Below are positions 47,047 to 56,512 of a stretch of 64,000 bases of DNA, one piece after another. Positions within the stretch are counted from its first letter, which is position 1; every line of letters begins with the position of its first letter. Under the pieces are notes generated by a model. That model saw nothing but the letters and a program-made list of their open reading frames with translations, was not told where the DNA came from and searched no databases. Source of the stretch: Nocardiopsis coralli (lineage in GTDB: Bacteria > Actinomycetota > Actinomycetes > Streptosporangiales > Streptosporangiaceae); NCBI RefSeq assembly GCF_014892575.1, contig NZ_JADBGI010000008.1, positions 1 to 64,000 of the forward strand, written 5' to 3'. Both the position numbers and the translations under genes were made by a program.

Positions 47047-48162
47047 TTGGCTCAGGTGGAGATCGGGCTGGGCAAGAACGGGCGCCGGGCCTACGAGCTC
47101 GACGAGATCGGGATCGTGCCCGCCCGACGGACCCGTGACCCGGAAGAGGTGTCGATCGCGTGGCAGATCGACGCCTACCGGTTCGAGACGCCGCTCGTCG
47201 TCAGCCCCATGGACAGTGTCGCCTCGCCCGAGACGGTGGTCTCCGTCGGTCGGCAGGGCGGTCTGGGCGTGCTGGACCTCGAGGGCCTCTGGACCCGCTA
47301 CGAGGACCCCGAGCCGCTGCTCCAGGAGATCCGTGAGCTCGACGAGGAGGCCGCCACCAAGCGCCTCCAGGAGATCTACGCCGCTCCGATCCAGGAGGAT
47401 CTCATCGGCCGCCGGATCGAGGAGATCCGCAGCACCGGCCTGGTGACCGCCGCCCGCCTGTCGCCGCAGCGCACCGCCCAGTACCACCGTGCGGTCGTCG
47501 ACGCCGGGGTGGACATCTTCGTCATCCGCGGAACGACCGTCTCGGCCGAGCACGTCTCCGGCCGCGCCGAGCCGCTCAACCTCAAGCAGTTCATCTACGA
47601 CCTGGACGTGCCGGTCGTGGTCGGCGGCTGCGCGACCTACACCGCCGCCCTGCACCTGATGCGCACCGGCGCCGCGGGTGTGCTCGTGGGCTTCGGCGGA
47701 GGCTCGGGCCACACCACGCGCTCCGTTCTCGGTGTGGCCGTGCCCATGGCCAGCGCCATCGGTGACGTGGCCGCAGCCCGCCGCGACTACCTCGACGAGT
47801 CCGGCGGCCGCTACGTGCACGTCATCGCCGACGGCGGCATGACCGGCAGCGGCGACATCGCCAAGGCCCTGGCCTGCGGCTCCGACGCCGTCATGGTCGG
47901 TTCCCCGCTCGCGCGCGCCACCGAGGCGCCCGGCCGCGGTTACCACTGGGGCAGCGAGGCCCACCACGAGGAGCTGCCCCGCGGCCACCGCGTCGAGGTC
48001 GGAACCATCGGCAGCCTGGAGTCGATCCTGCACGGGCCGGCCTCCACCAGCGACGGCTCCATGAACCTCATGGGTGCCCTGCGCCGCACGATGGCCACCT
48101 CCGGCTACAGCGACCTGAAGGAGTTCCAGCGGGTCGAGGTCGTGGTCAACCCCCACGGCTGA
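47047..48162 (+). CDS. guaB3: GuaB3-family IMP dehydrogenase-related protein, 371 aa
   Basis: An IMPDH-like TIM barrel without the CBS insert. It starts AQVEIGLGKNGRRAYELDEIGIVP, the GuaB3 hallmark. The loop that holds the catalytic Cys in GuaB (GSICTTR) here reads GGGSGHTTRSVLG, so the Cys is replaced. It retains the phosphate-binding segment HVIADGGMTGSGDIAKALACG. A TTG start at 47047 is supported by AGAGGGG. The family accompanies guaB in actinobacteria. Activity is debated, and the altered loop argues against standard IMPDH chemistry. Confidence 0.9.
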   Translation: MAQVEIGLGKNGRRAYELDEIGIVPARRTRDPEEVSIAWQIDAYRFETPLVVSPMDSVASPETVVSVGRQGGLGVLDLEGLWTRYEDPEPLLQEIRELDEEAATKRLQEIYAAPIQEDLIGRRIEEIRSTGLVTAARLSPQRTAQYHRAVVDAGVDIFVIRGTTVSAEHVSGRAEPLNLKQFIYDLDVPVVVGGCATYTAALHLMRTGAAGVLVGFGGGSGHTTRSVLGVAVPMASAIGDVAAARRDYLDESGGRYVHVIADGGMTGSGDIAKALACGSDAVMVGSPLARATEAPGRGYHWGSEAHHEELPRGHRVEVGTIGSLESILHGPASTSDGSMNLMGALRRTMATSGYSDLKEFQRVEVVVNPHG

Positions 48163-48178
48163 TCTCACGGTTCGTGTC

Positions 48179-48215
48179 CATCGGGCGTCCCCCGACCATC
48201 GGGGGGCGCCCGATG
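48179..48215 (+). terminator. Hairpin after the guaB paralogue
   Basis: CATCGGGCGTCCCCCG pairs with CGGGGGGCGCCCGATG around a short ACCAT loop, with one mismatch. It starts 17 bases after the stop codon. Confidence 0.65.
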
Positions 48216-48277
48216 TGCGAGCATGGGCGGGATTTCGTGTCAGAGCCCGGGGGACGACCCTTCGATGGAGGACATGC

Positions 48278-49126
48278 ATGGGTGGCAGTGCATCCGGAAC
48301 CGCCCGCAAGGGACGGGGACCGGTCGTCGCGGCCTGCGTGACCCTCGCGGTGTGCCTCGTGCTCACCGGGGGCGTGCTCTTCGTGGTCGACCGCGTCTCC
48401 ACCGCCATGGGTGAGTGGGAAGCCCCCACGGGTGCGCCGGTCGAACCCTCGGACGGCACCATCGAGACCCCGCCGCGCAGTGAGATCGACGGTCCGCCGG
48501 ACCGGGCCGAGGTCGCCGGCGAGGACGAGGGCGACGCCGACGAACAGGCCGCCCCCGACAGCGCCGCGACCCGCCCCGACGACGCCTGGATCGACCAGGT
48601 CTCCGACGACACCGGGATCCCGCGCCGTGCCGTGGAGGGTTACGCCGGCGCCCAGCTGGTCGTCAACGCCGACACCCCCTCCTGCGAACTGTCCTGGCCG
48701 ACCCTGGCCGGGATCGGGTTCGTGGAGTCCCAGCACGGAACGTTCGCCGGCGGGGAGATCGGCGAGGACGGCACCACGACCGTCGACGTCATCGGGATCC
48801 CGCTGGACGGCACCAACAACACCGAGGCGATCCCCGACACCGACAACGGCGAGTACGACGGGGACACCGAGTGGGACCGCGCCGTGGGCCCCATGCAGTT
48901 CATCCCGGCGACCTGGGAGCGCTGGGGCGAGTCGCTGGAGGGCGGCGAACCCGACCCGCACAACATCGACGACGCCTCCCTGACCGCCGCGCGGTACCTG
49001 TGCGCCGACCAGCGCGACCTCACCGCCGCCGACGACTGGGAGGCCGCGGTGTTGGCCTACAACCGCTCCGGCGAGTACGTGGACGACGTGCTGGCCTACG
49101 CACACGCCTACGCCGACGCCTCCTGA
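48278..49126 (+). CDS. Membrane-anchored lytic transglycosylase-like protein, 282 aa
   Basis: A membrane helix at about residues 17-38 (VAACVTLAVCLVLTGGVLFVV) is followed by a long acidic linker to about residue 100 and then a lysozyme-like transglycosylase domain. The domain contains GIGFVESQHGTF, in which the Glu is the probable catalytic acid, then GPMQFIPATWERWG and ALAYNRSGEY-like VLAYNRSGEYVDDVLAYA. Such proteins cleave peptidoglycan glycan strands outside the membrane. GGAGGA precedes the ATG. It is followed by a convergent gene 74 bases away. Confidence 0.85.
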   Translation: MGGSASGTARKGRGPVVAACVTLAVCLVLTGGVLFVVDRVSTAMGEWEAPTGAPVEPSDGTIETPPRSEIDGPPDRAEVAGEDEGDADEQAAPDSAATRPDDAWIDQVSDDTGIPRRAVEGYAGAQLVVNADTPSCELSWPTLAGIGFVESQHGTFAGGEIGEDGTTTVDVIGIPLDGTNNTEAIPDTDNGEYDGDTEWDRAVGPMQFIPATWERWGESLEGGEPDPHNIDDASLTAARYLCADQRDLTAADDWEAAVLAYNRSGEYVDDVLAYAHAYADAS

Positions 49127-49200
49127 AGCCTTCCGGGTCCGCCGGGGCCTGCGGGTCCGCCGGGGCTGCGGGACGCCCTGGGCCTACGGGCCGATCGGCG

Positions 49201-49584
49201 TCAACGGGCGCCGTCCTGCTCCTCCGCACCGGCCTCGATCCACGCCCACGCCGCGTCCTCGTCGCCGCCGCGGAACGAGCGCAGGTCCGTGCCGCTGACG
49301 CGGTCGGCGGCGTCGGCCAGGAACCCGAGGATGCGTTCGTCGCAGACCACCGCGATCCGGTCCACCCCGTCCCCGTACTCGCGCAGGAACTGGAACCGCT
49401 CGCGCAGCGTGGACAGCTCCGCGTGCGGCCACCCGCGCAGGCGCAGGAGCAGGCGCACCCGCCCGTGCCCGTCGACCTCCTCGCGCACCTCGCCCAGCAT
49501 GCCGTCCATCTCCGCCTGGGAGATCTTGCCCTCGACCTGGTAGGCGAGGACGTTGTCGTGGCTGCTGCCCAACTTCCGGTACAT
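49201..49584 (-). CDS. SpoIIAA-like (STAS-related) protein, 127 aa
   Basis: The protein has the SpoIIAA-like layout: N-terminal VLAYQVEGKISQAEMDGML, a middle LLLRLRGWPHAE, and a C-terminal RIAVVCDERILGFLADAAD. Members of this family are small soluble proteins resembling anti-sigma-factor antagonists, usually without the phosphorylatable Ser. It is a single gene between two plus-strand genes. Function unknown. Confidence 0.75.
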   Translation of the reverse strand: MYRKLGSSHDNVLAYQVEGKISQAEMDGMLGEVREEVDGHGRVRLLLRLRGWPHAELSTLRERFQFLREYGDGVDRIAVVCDERILGFLADAADRVSGTDLRSFRGGDEDAAWAWIEAGAEEQDGAR

Positions 49585-49795
49585 GTCCGCTGGTTACCCG
49601 CGGGCTCCCGGGCCCAAGCGGGCCCCGGTGCGGGTGGGGTCCGACACAGGTCCCGCGTGTCGCCGCAGGTCAGCAGCGTGTGTGTCGTATGGGGTCTCTG
49701 GGGCGTGGGTAGCCTGATGTCGAACGGTCCGGTGGACGGGGCCCGCGGCGGGTATGCGCCCTCCAGGACACCTGTCGAATCGAAGGGACTTCCGC

Positions 49796-51517
49796 ATGGC
49801 GACCACGTGGCTTGGACCGAAGGGCCGGGACGCAGCTCTCGCGTCCATGTCCGACGAGGAACTCGACGTCCTCGTCGTCGGAGGGGGCATCGTCGGCGCG
49901 GGGATCGCCCTCGACGCCGTCTCGCGCGGTCTCTCGGTCGGGCTGATCGAAGCGCGCGACTTCGCCTCCGGCACCTCCAGCAGATCCAGCAAGCTCATCC
50001 ACGGCGGGCTGCGCTACCTCGAGCAGTTCGACTTCGAGCTCGTGCAGGAGGCCCTCCAGGAGCGCGGGCTGCTGCTGACCACCATCGCGCCGCACCTGGT
50101 CCGCCCGGTGCCGTTCCTGTTCCCGTTCAGCCACCACTGGGAACGCTTCTACATCGGCGCCGGCGTGACGCTCTACGACACGCTCGCGCACACCTCCCGC
50201 AACAACCGCGGGCTCCCCTCGCACCGGCACCTGTCCCGGTCCGGCGCCCTGCGTGTGTTCCCCGCGCTCAAGCGCGACTCCGTGGCCGGCGCCGTCCAGT
50301 ACTGGGACGCCCAGGTCGACGACGCCCGCTTCGTGAGCACGGTCCTGCGCACCGCCGCGGGCCTGGGCGCGCACATCGCCTCCCGCGTGCAGGCCGTCGG
50401 GTTCCTGCGCGAGGGCGAGCACGTGGTCGGCGCGACCGTCGAGGACCTGGAGAAGGGCGAGGAGAAGCAGATCCGCGCCCGCCAGGTCGTCAACGCCGCC
50501 GGTGTGTGGACCGACGAGATCCAGGAGATGGTCGGCGGGCGCGGTCAGATCCACGTCAGCGCCTCCAAGGGCATCCACCTGGTGGTCCCGCGCGACCGCA
50601 TCCAGGCCTCGTCCGGGATGATCCTGCGCACCGAGAAGAGCGTGCTGTTCGTGATCCCGTGGGGTCGCCACTGGATCATCGGCACCACCGACACCGCCTG
50701 GGACCTCGACAAGGCGCACCCGGCCGCGAGCCGTGCCGACATCGACTACGTGCTCGACCATCTCAACAAGGTCCTGCGCACCCCGCTGACCCGCGACGAC
50801 GTCGAAGGCGTCTACGCGGGCCTGCGTCCGCTGCTGTCGGGTGAGTCGGACGAGACGTCCAAGCTCTCCCGCGAGCACACGGTCGCCCACCCGGTTCCCG
50901 GCCTCGTGCTCATCGCCGGCGGCAAGTACACGACCTACCGCGTCATGGCCAAGGACGCGGTGGACGCCGTCGCACACGGGCTGGGCGGTGCCCTGCCGCC
51001 GTCGGTGACCGACCGGCTGCCGCTCGTCGGTGCCTCCGGCTACCAGGCCCTGGTCAACCAGCGCCACCAGCTGGCCCGCGACTCGGGGCTGCACGTCTCC
51101 CGCGTCACGCACCTGCTGCGGCGGTTCGGCACCGCCACGCGCGACCTGCTCCAGATGGTGCGCGAGCGCCCGGACCTGGGCCGTCCGCTGGAGGCCGCCG
51201 AGGACTACCTGCGCGCGGAGATCGTCTACGCGGTCGAGGCCGAGGGCGCCCGCCACCTCGACGACGTGCTCACCCGCCGGACCCGCATCACGTTCGAGAC
51301 CTGGGACCGCGGGATCGCCGCCGCCGAGGAGGCCGCGCGTCTCATGGCCGAACCGCTGGGCTGGTCCGACGAGCAGGTCGAGCGCGAGGTCGAGTACTAC
51401 CGCAAGGGCATCGAGGCCGAGCGCGCCGCCCAGGAGCAGGACACCGACCAGGAGGCCGACGCCGTACAGCACGGCGCCCCGGAGATCGTCCCGGAGGCCG
51501 AGGTCCGCCGGGGCTGA
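49796..51517 (+). CDS. glpD: Aerobic glycerol-3-phosphate dehydrogenase, 573 aa
   Basis: An FAD-dependent, membrane-associated enzyme that oxidises glycerol 3-phosphate to dihydroxyacetone phosphate. The FAD-binding motif DVLVVGGGIVGAGIALDA, SGTSSRSSKLIHGGLRYLEQ, GTTDTAWD and the C-terminal GGKYTTYR are all present. The start at 49796 is the ATG nearest the conserved region; the frame is open 14 codons further. No glpF or glpK is adjacent. Confidence 0.95.
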   Translation: MATTWLGPKGRDAALASMSDEELDVLVVGGGIVGAGIALDAVSRGLSVGLIEARDFASGTSSRSSKLIHGGLRYLEQFDFELVQEALQERGLLLTTIAPHLVRPVPFLFPFSHHWERFYIGAGVTLYDTLAHTSRNNRGLPSHRHLSRSGALRVFPALKRDSVAGAVQYWDAQVDDARFVSTVLRTAAGLGAHIASRVQAVGFLREGEHVVGATVEDLEKGEEKQIRARQVVNAAGVWTDEIQEMVGGRGQIHVSASKGIHLVVPRDRIQASSGMILRTEKSVLFVIPWGRHWIIGTTDTAWDLDKAHPAASRADIDYVLDHLNKVLRTPLTRDDVEGVYAGLRPLLSGESDETSKLSREHTVAHPVPGLVLIAGGKYTTYRVMAKDAVDAVAHGLGGALPPSVTDRLPLVGASGYQALVNQRHQLARDSGLHVSRVTHLLRRFGTATRDLLQMVRERPDLGRPLEAAEDYLRAEIVYAVEAEGARHLDDVLTRRTRITFETWDRGIAAAEEAARLMAEPLGWSDEQVEREVEYYRKGIEAERAAQEQDTDQEADAVQHGAPEIVPEAEVRRG

Positions 51518-51628
51518 TCCGGGGCCGCGTGTGGCCCACGGCACAGGTCATGGCTAGTGTGTGCACGAAACACGCCCTGGGGTGCGGTAACGACACACCG
51601 CACCACGTAACCGGAGGATCCGGACGCC

Positions 51629-52351
51629 ATGATCAAGGTGCTGCTCGTCGAGGACGACGTACGCCTCGCCGACGCCCTCGCCGGAGCGCTGGAGACCAGC
51701 GGCTTCGAGGTCGCCCAGGTGCGCACAGCCGCAGGGGCCCTCGAGGCCGCACCGGTCGACGTCGTCCTGCTCGACCTGGGCCTGCCCGACATGGACGGCA
51801 TCGAGCTGTGCGCCCGCCTGCGCGACCGGCACGACTTCGGCGACACCGCGATCATCATGGTCACCGCCCGAGGCCGCCAGCGCGAACGCATCCGCGGGCT
51901 GAGGTCGGGGGCCGACGACTACGTGGTCAAACCCCTCGCCATCGAAGAGCTCTGCGCGCGCATGGAGGCGGTCCTGCGCCGAACCCGGCCCCGGCACGAC
52001 CCGGCCGTGCGGGTGGGGCCCCTCCGCCTCGACCTGGACGCGCGCACCGTGTCCGGGGCCGAGGGGCCCATCGAGCTCACGCGCAAGGAGTTCGACCTGC
52101 TGGCGGTCCTGGTGCGGGAGGAGGGCGCCGTCGTCTCCCGTGAACAGCTCCTGTTGCGGGTGTGGCGCACCACCTGGCCCGGCACGCTGCGCACCCTCGA
52201 GGTGCACGTGGGGACCCTGCGCTCCAAGCTCGGCGTCCCCGGGCTCATCGAGACGGTGCGGGGCGTGGGGTACCGGATCGCCGCGGCCGGCCCCGCCGAC
52301 GCTGCTGCCCCCACCGCTGCCTCCGGGCCCGTCCGTACCGGGCGGTCCTGA
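51629..52351 (+). CDS. OmpR-family response regulator, 240 aa
   Basis: A receiver domain with phospho-acceptor Asp49 (VVLLDLGLPDMDG), acidic pair Glu8-Asp9-Asp10, Thr in MVTARGR and Lys in VVKPLA. It is followed by a winged-helix domain with VREEGAVVSREQLLLRVW and RSKLGVPGLIETVRGVGYRI. The kinase gene starts 5 bases after the stop. The adjacent TAXI-TRAP genes are the most likely targets, by analogy with TctDE-type systems next to tricarboxylate transporters. Confidence 0.92.
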   Translation: MIKVLLVEDDVRLADALAGALETSGFEVAQVRTAAGALEAAPVDVVLLDLGLPDMDGIELCARLRDRHDFGDTAIIMVTARGRQRERIRGLRSGADDYVVKPLAIEELCARMEAVLRRTRPRHDPAVRVGPLRLDLDARTVSGAEGPIELTRKEFDLLAVLVREEGAVVSREQLLLRVWRTTWPGTLRTLEVHVGTLRSKLGVPGLIETVRGVGYRIAAAGPADAAAPTAASGPVRTGRS

Positions 52352-52356
52352 CCACG

Positions 52357-53733
52357 ATGCGCCGGCGTGTGACCACGGTGTACGTGACCCTGCTCGTGGT
52401 CGCGTGCCTGGGGCTGGCCTGGCCGCTGAGCGGCAGCATCGCCGCCCGTGGCACCTCCGAGATGCTCCTCGACCGCATCAACGACACCGCCCGGTTGTCC
52501 GGGCTCGCCGAACCGACGGTGCTCACCGGTTCGGTCGGAACACTCTCCGGGGAACTGGCCGCCTACGACGAGCTCTACGGCGTGGCCGGGGTGGTCCTGG
52601 ACCGCGACGGCCGACTCGTGGCCTCCTCCCGCGACGGCCTCGAGGGGACCGGCCTGGAGGAGATCGTCGGCGGCGACCCTGCCGACCTGCCCGGCGAGGT
52701 GCGTACCGCCCTGGCGGGGGCGCGGCTCGGCACGGACGCCGTCGTGTGGCCGTGGAGCACGGACCCGCTCGTGGTCGCCGAACCGGTCGGTTCCGGCGAG
52801 GTCGTGGGTGTGGTCGTGACCGCGTCGCCCACCGGAGGGCTGCGCCGCGCGATCCTCCTGCAGTGGATGGGCGTGTGGATCGTGGCGCTGACGGTGCTGG
52901 TCGTGGGCATCGCCGCGGCCGGGCCCCTGACCCGGTGGGTGCTGCGGCCCATCGACCACCTCGACGAGGCCACCCGCGCCGTCAGCGAGGGCAGCCTCGA
53001 CGCGCGGGTCCGGGCCGGGGACGGGCCCATGGAACTGCGCCGTCTGGGGGAGTCCTTCAACCGGATGGCCGACAAGATCTCCTCCATGCTGGAGAGCCAG
53101 CGCACCTTCGTCGCCTACGCCGGGCACCAGGTCCGCAACCCCCTCGCGGCGCTGCGCCTGCGTGTGGAGTCCCTGGGCCGCCACCTGCCCGAGGCCGGGA
53201 CCCGCGAGCACCGCCTCGCCCTGGACGAGGTCGACCGCCTCACCCGCATCTGCGACAGCCTGCTCACCCTGGCCCGCACCGAGGACTCCGAGCACTCCCT
53301 GGTCGAGGAGGACGTCCGGGAGGCCGCCGAGGACCGTGTCGCCGCCTGGCTGCCCATCGCCGAACGCGCCGGGGCCCGCCTGGAGTGCGCCGGCGAGGCC
53401 GTGGCCACGGTGCACTGCGTTGAGGGCACCCTCGACCAGGCCCTGGACGCGCTCATCGACAACGCCCTCAAGTACGGGGGCGAGGGTGTGCACATCCGGG
53501 TGCTGGTGGAGGGCACGGGCGCGGTGCGGGTCGTCGACGACGGTCCCGGACTGCCGCCCGAGCAGCTTGCGGAGGCGACCCGGCCGTTCTGGCGCGACGG
53601 CGGGCACGGGGGTTCCGGGCTCGGGCTGTCGATCGTGGTCACCCTGCTGGAGATGCAGGGCGGCGGCCTGACGCTGCGCCCCGCCGAACCGCACGGCATC
53701 GACGCGCGGATCAGGTTCCCGGGGACGCCGTGA
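52357..53733 (+). CDS. Sensor histidine kinase, 458 aa
   Basis: Two membrane helices (about residues 6-28 and 165-190) flank an extracytoplasmic sensor domain of about 135 residues. A HAMP linker follows, then the H-box AYAGHQVRNPLAALRLR with the phosphorylated His, the N-box LIDNALKYGG, and G-boxes VDDGPGLP and GGSGLGLSIV. The ATG at 52357 is chosen; a CTG three codons earlier is also possible. The last 23 bases overlap the convergent TAXI gene on the other strand. Confidence 0.92.
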   Translation: MRRRVTTVYVTLLVVACLGLAWPLSGSIAARGTSEMLLDRINDTARLSGLAEPTVLTGSVGTLSGELAAYDELYGVAGVVLDRDGRLVASSRDGLEGTGLEEIVGGDPADLPGEVRTALAGARLGTDAVVWPWSTDPLVVAEPVGSGEVVGVVVTASPTGGLRRAILLQWMGVWIVALTVLVVGIAAAGPLTRWVLRPIDHLDEATRAVSEGSLDARVRAGDGPMELRRLGESFNRMADKISSMLESQRTFVAYAGHQVRNPLAALRLRVESLGRHLPEAGTREHRLALDEVDRLTRICDSLLTLARTEDSEHSLVEEDVREAAEDRVAAWLPIAERAGARLECAGEAVATVHCVEGTLDQALDALIDNALKYGGEGVHIRVLVEGTGAVRVVDDGPGLPPEQLAEATRPFWRDGGHGGSGLGLSIVVTLLEMQGGGLTLRPAEPHGIDARIRFPGTP

Positions 53734-54712
53734 CCGTCCACGGGTCGTGTGCGTACTTGACCGAGCGGTAGTACCGGGCGGCCCCCGGGTGCAGCGGGAC
53801 CGGCAGCGTCGCGATCGCCGAGCGTGCGTCCAGGTGCAGCGCGACCGGGTGGATCCCGGTCAGGTCCGAGCGCGATTCGAACAGCACGCGGGTCAGGTCG
53901 CGGGCGTCGTCATCGGGCATGTGCGCACCCACCACGAGCAGGCTCGGAACGCCGATCGTGCGCACCGCGGGCACACCCGCGTAGGTGTGTGCGGGCACGG
54001 CCAGCTCGGAGAAGTACTCCCCGTGCTCGGCCACCAGGTCGGGTACGTGCTGGGCCAGGTCGAGCAGGCGGATCGGCGTCTCCTCGGCCAGGTCGGCCAC
54101 CGCGCGGGTCGGCAGCCCGCCCGACCACACGAACGCCTCGATCCGGCCCTCGGACAGCGCCTCGGCGGAGCCCTCGATCGACAGGCGGCGGCGGTCCACC
54201 TCCTCGGCGCCGGCCGCGTCGAGCAGGCGTTCGGCCATCATCTCGGTCCCCGAACCGGGCGCCCCCACCGAGACGGGGGTGTCCTCCAGGTCGGCGACCT
54301 CCTCGTAGGGGGAGCCTTCCCGCACCACCACGTGGGTGTGGTTGTCGTACAGGCGCGCGACCGCGGCCACGGGCAGGGGCTCGTCGAAGGGGGCCTCGCC
54401 CTCCACCGACAGCGCCGCGACGTCGGCCAGGGTGAAGGCGGCGTCGAGCTCGCCGCGGGCGACCAGTTCCAGGTTCTCCACGCTCGCGCCCGTCACCTGC
54501 GTGGAGACCTCGGTGTTGGGGAAGTCGGCCGTGACCTCGGCGAGCCCGTCGCCGTAGACCTGGTAGACCCCGCCGGCACCGCCCGTGCCGACCGAGACGC
54601 GCAGCACTCGCGCGCCCTCCGGGTGGGACAGCGTCAGCACCAGGGAGAGCACGAGCACGGTGGAGGCCAGCAGGATCACTCTGCCGGCTCGGCGGGAGGG
54701 GGCCCGTTGCAT
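53711..54712 (-). CDS. TAXI-family TRAP transporter solute-binding protein, 333 aa
   Basis: An N-terminal hydrophobic segment (about 12-28), apparently an uncleaved anchor since no clear cleavage site or lipobox is seen. The TAXI domain follows: VGTGGAGGVYQVYGDGLAEV and GASVENLELVARGELDAAFT, matching the other TAXI protein in this locus. The family binds dicarboxylates or amino acids such as glutamate. It is divergent from the second TAXI gene. The convergent overlap with the kinase gene is unusual but both reading frames are well supported. Confidence 0.85.
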   Translation of the reverse strand: MQRAPSRRAGRVILLASTVLVLSLVLTLSHPEGARVLRVSVGTGGAGGVYQVYGDGLAEVTADFPNTEVSTQVTGASVENLELVARGELDAAFTLADVAALSVEGEAPFDEPLPVAAVARLYDNHTHVVVREGSPYEEVADLEDTPVSVGAPGSGTEMMAERLLDAAGAEEVDRRRLSIEGSAEALSEGRIEAFVWSGGLPTRAVADLAEETPIRLLDLAQHVPDLVAEHGEYFSELAVPAHTYAGVPAVRTIGVPSLLVVGAHMPDDDARDLTRVLFESRSDLTGIHPVALHLDARSAIATLPVPLHPGAARYYRSVKYAHDPWTVTASPGT

Positions 54713-54816
54713 GGCGCCACTCTAGGGTGTCGGGCAAGAGGCCGGCTGAACCGGCCCTGACCTCGAACGTCGCCTGCGCTGCGACGGCGGGCCGGCCACC
54801 TCAGAAGAGGCTCAAA

Positions 54817-54830
54817 TCCCCGCGCGGGGA
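54817..54830. promoter_or_regulatory. 14-bp perfect palindrome between the divergent TAXI genes
   Basis: TCCCCGCGCGGGGA lies about midway in the 218-base gap between the two divergent TAXI genes. It may be an operator or part of a promoter region. GC-rich palindromes occur by chance in such DNA, so support is weak. Confidence 0.3.
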
Positions 54831-54930
54831 CTACGGATGACGGGCACGTGACGGTTAGGTTTCCGACAGCGGAGTGGCACGCGCCACATCCCCCGTCAGG
54901 ACACCCCGCCCCTCCGAGAGGACCCAGACC

Positions 54931-55932
54931 ATGCGTCGCTCCCTGTTGAAGGCCGCCGCGATCCCCGCCGGCGTCCTCCTTCTCTCCGCCTGCTCACAGC
55001 CGGCCGACAACACCGACGGCCCCGTCGAGAACCTCAGCATCGCCACGGGGGGCACCAGCGGCGTCTACTACCCCATCGGAGGGGTCCTGGCCACGATCGT
55101 CGAGAACGAGTTCGAGGGCCACCAGGCCTCCGTCGAGGCGACCGGCGCCAGCGTGGAGAACATCCGCCTCATCGACTCCGGCGAGGCCCACCTGGCCATC
55201 GTCCAGGGTGACTCCGCCGACCAGGCCATCAGCGGCACCGCCGACTTCGAGGGCGAGGAGATCCAGACCCGCACGCTCGCGGTGCTCTACCCCAACGTCT
55301 TCCACGCCGTCACCTTCGACTCCATCGCCGAGTCCCAGGGATACGAGTGCTTCTCCGACGTGGTGGGCACCCGCTACTCTGTCGGCGACATCGGCAGCGG
55401 CAACGAGACCACCACCAACCAGGTCTTCGAGAGCCTCGGCATCGACGAGGGCGACATCGAGCTCGACCAGCTCGGGTACGCCGAGACCGCCACCGCGCTC
55501 CAGAACGGCCAGCTCGACGCCGGTTCCTGGGTCGTCGGCGAGGGCCACTCCGGCATCGTCGAACTCGGGACCACCGACGACATCTCGATGATCCCCATGT
55601 GCGACGAGGAGCTCGACCAGATCGTCGAGGGCGACGGCGACTACACCGAGCACACCATCGAGGGCGGCACCTACCCGGGCGTCGACGAGGACGTCACCAC
55701 CGTCGCCACCTGGAACGCCCTCGTGGTCTCGGAGGACTTCGACGACGACCAGGCCTACGAGATCACCAAGGCCATGTACGACAACATCGACGACGTCATC
55801 GGCGCCTACGCCCCCGGTGAGGAGTACCTGGTGCCCGAGACCATCGAGAACGCCCCCGTTCCGGTGCACCCCGGCGCCCAGCGCTTCTACGAGGAGCAGG
55901 ACGTCGAGGTCCCCGAGGGCGTGCAGGAATAA
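54931..55932 (+). CDS. TAXI-family TRAP transporter solute-binding lipoprotein, 333 aa
   Basis: A lipoprotein signal with lipobox LSAC (Cys21). The TAXI domain contains SIATGGTSGVYYPIGGVLA, GASVENIRLIDSGEAHLAIVQGD and VGDIGSGNETT. The start has GAGAGGA before the ATG. It is followed by the DUF1850 gene and the fused TRAP permease, so this is the main binding protein of the transporter. Mature protein very acidic. Confidence 0.92.
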   Translation: MRRSLLKAAAIPAGVLLLSACSQPADNTDGPVENLSIATGGTSGVYYPIGGVLATIVENEFEGHQASVEATGASVENIRLIDSGEAHLAIVQGDSADQAISGTADFEGEEIQTRTLAVLYPNVFHAVTFDSIAESQGYECFSDVVGTRYSVGDIGSGNETTTNQVFESLGIDEGDIELDQLGYAETATALQNGQLDAGSWVVGEGHSGIVELGTTDDISMIPMCDEELDQIVEGDGDYTEHTIEGGTYPGVDEDVTTVATWNALVVSEDFDDDQAYEITKAMYDNIDDVIGAYAPGEEYLVPETIENAPVPVHPGAQRFYEEQDVEVPEGVQE

Positions 55933-55936
55933 CACC

Positions 55937-56446
55937 GTGCGCCGCCGGTGGATCCGGGCCGGGGCGCTGACGGTGGCCGTCGCCGCCGTGGCGCTCCTGC
56001 TCTGGCCGGCCCGGCCCGCGTTGCGTGTCAGCGACGAGGGCCGGGCCCTGGGCCACCTGCCGCTCGCCGAGGGAGAGGCCCTGACCGTGGCCTACACACA
56101 CTCCATCGACGGGCTGCCCATAGAGGAGGACCTCGTCGTCGAGGACGGCCACCTCGTCGTGGACGCCACCCGGCTCCGGCAGTTCGGTGCCGGGATGGGG
56201 CAGATCCCCGGAGAGGGACACGGCCGCGCCGACGGTCGGTGGTGGGTCGTGGAGGACCTCGACCGCGACATCGGCCCCGAGCTGGTGCTGAGGGTCGGGT
56301 CGTCCGAGGTCGACCACCGGCTCCGGGTCCCCGGCACCGAGGTGGAGCTGTCCCCCTGCCTGGCCGGGCAGCGCGTCACCGTGGAACCGGTCCGGGTCTC
56401 GACCCTGCGCCTCTGGCTCGACGGCGGGCCCCGGCCCGACTGCTGA
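55937..56446 (+). CDS. DUF1850 protein, 169 aa
   Basis: A small protein with one N-terminal membrane helix (about 8-24). The outer part has YTHSIDGLPIEEDLVVEDGHLVV and GAGMGQIPGEG, typical of DUF1850. The family is found almost only between a TAXI binding protein and the TRAP permease, which is the position here. Its role in transport is unknown. GTG start, 4 bases after the preceding stop. Confidence 0.85.
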   Translation: MRRRWIRAGALTVAVAAVALLLWPARPALRVSDEGRALGHLPLAEGEALTVAYTHSIDGLPIEEDLVVEDGHLVVDATRLRQFGAGMGQIPGEGHGRADGRWWVVEDLDRDIGPELVLRVGSSEVDHRLRVPGTEVELSPCLAGQRVTVEPVRVSTLRLWLDGGPRPDC

Positions 56447-56512
56447 CCCCCCCGACCCCCCCGACCCCCGCCCCCCGTACGACCCGAACCGCCGAACCAC
56501 CCGAGGTGGATC

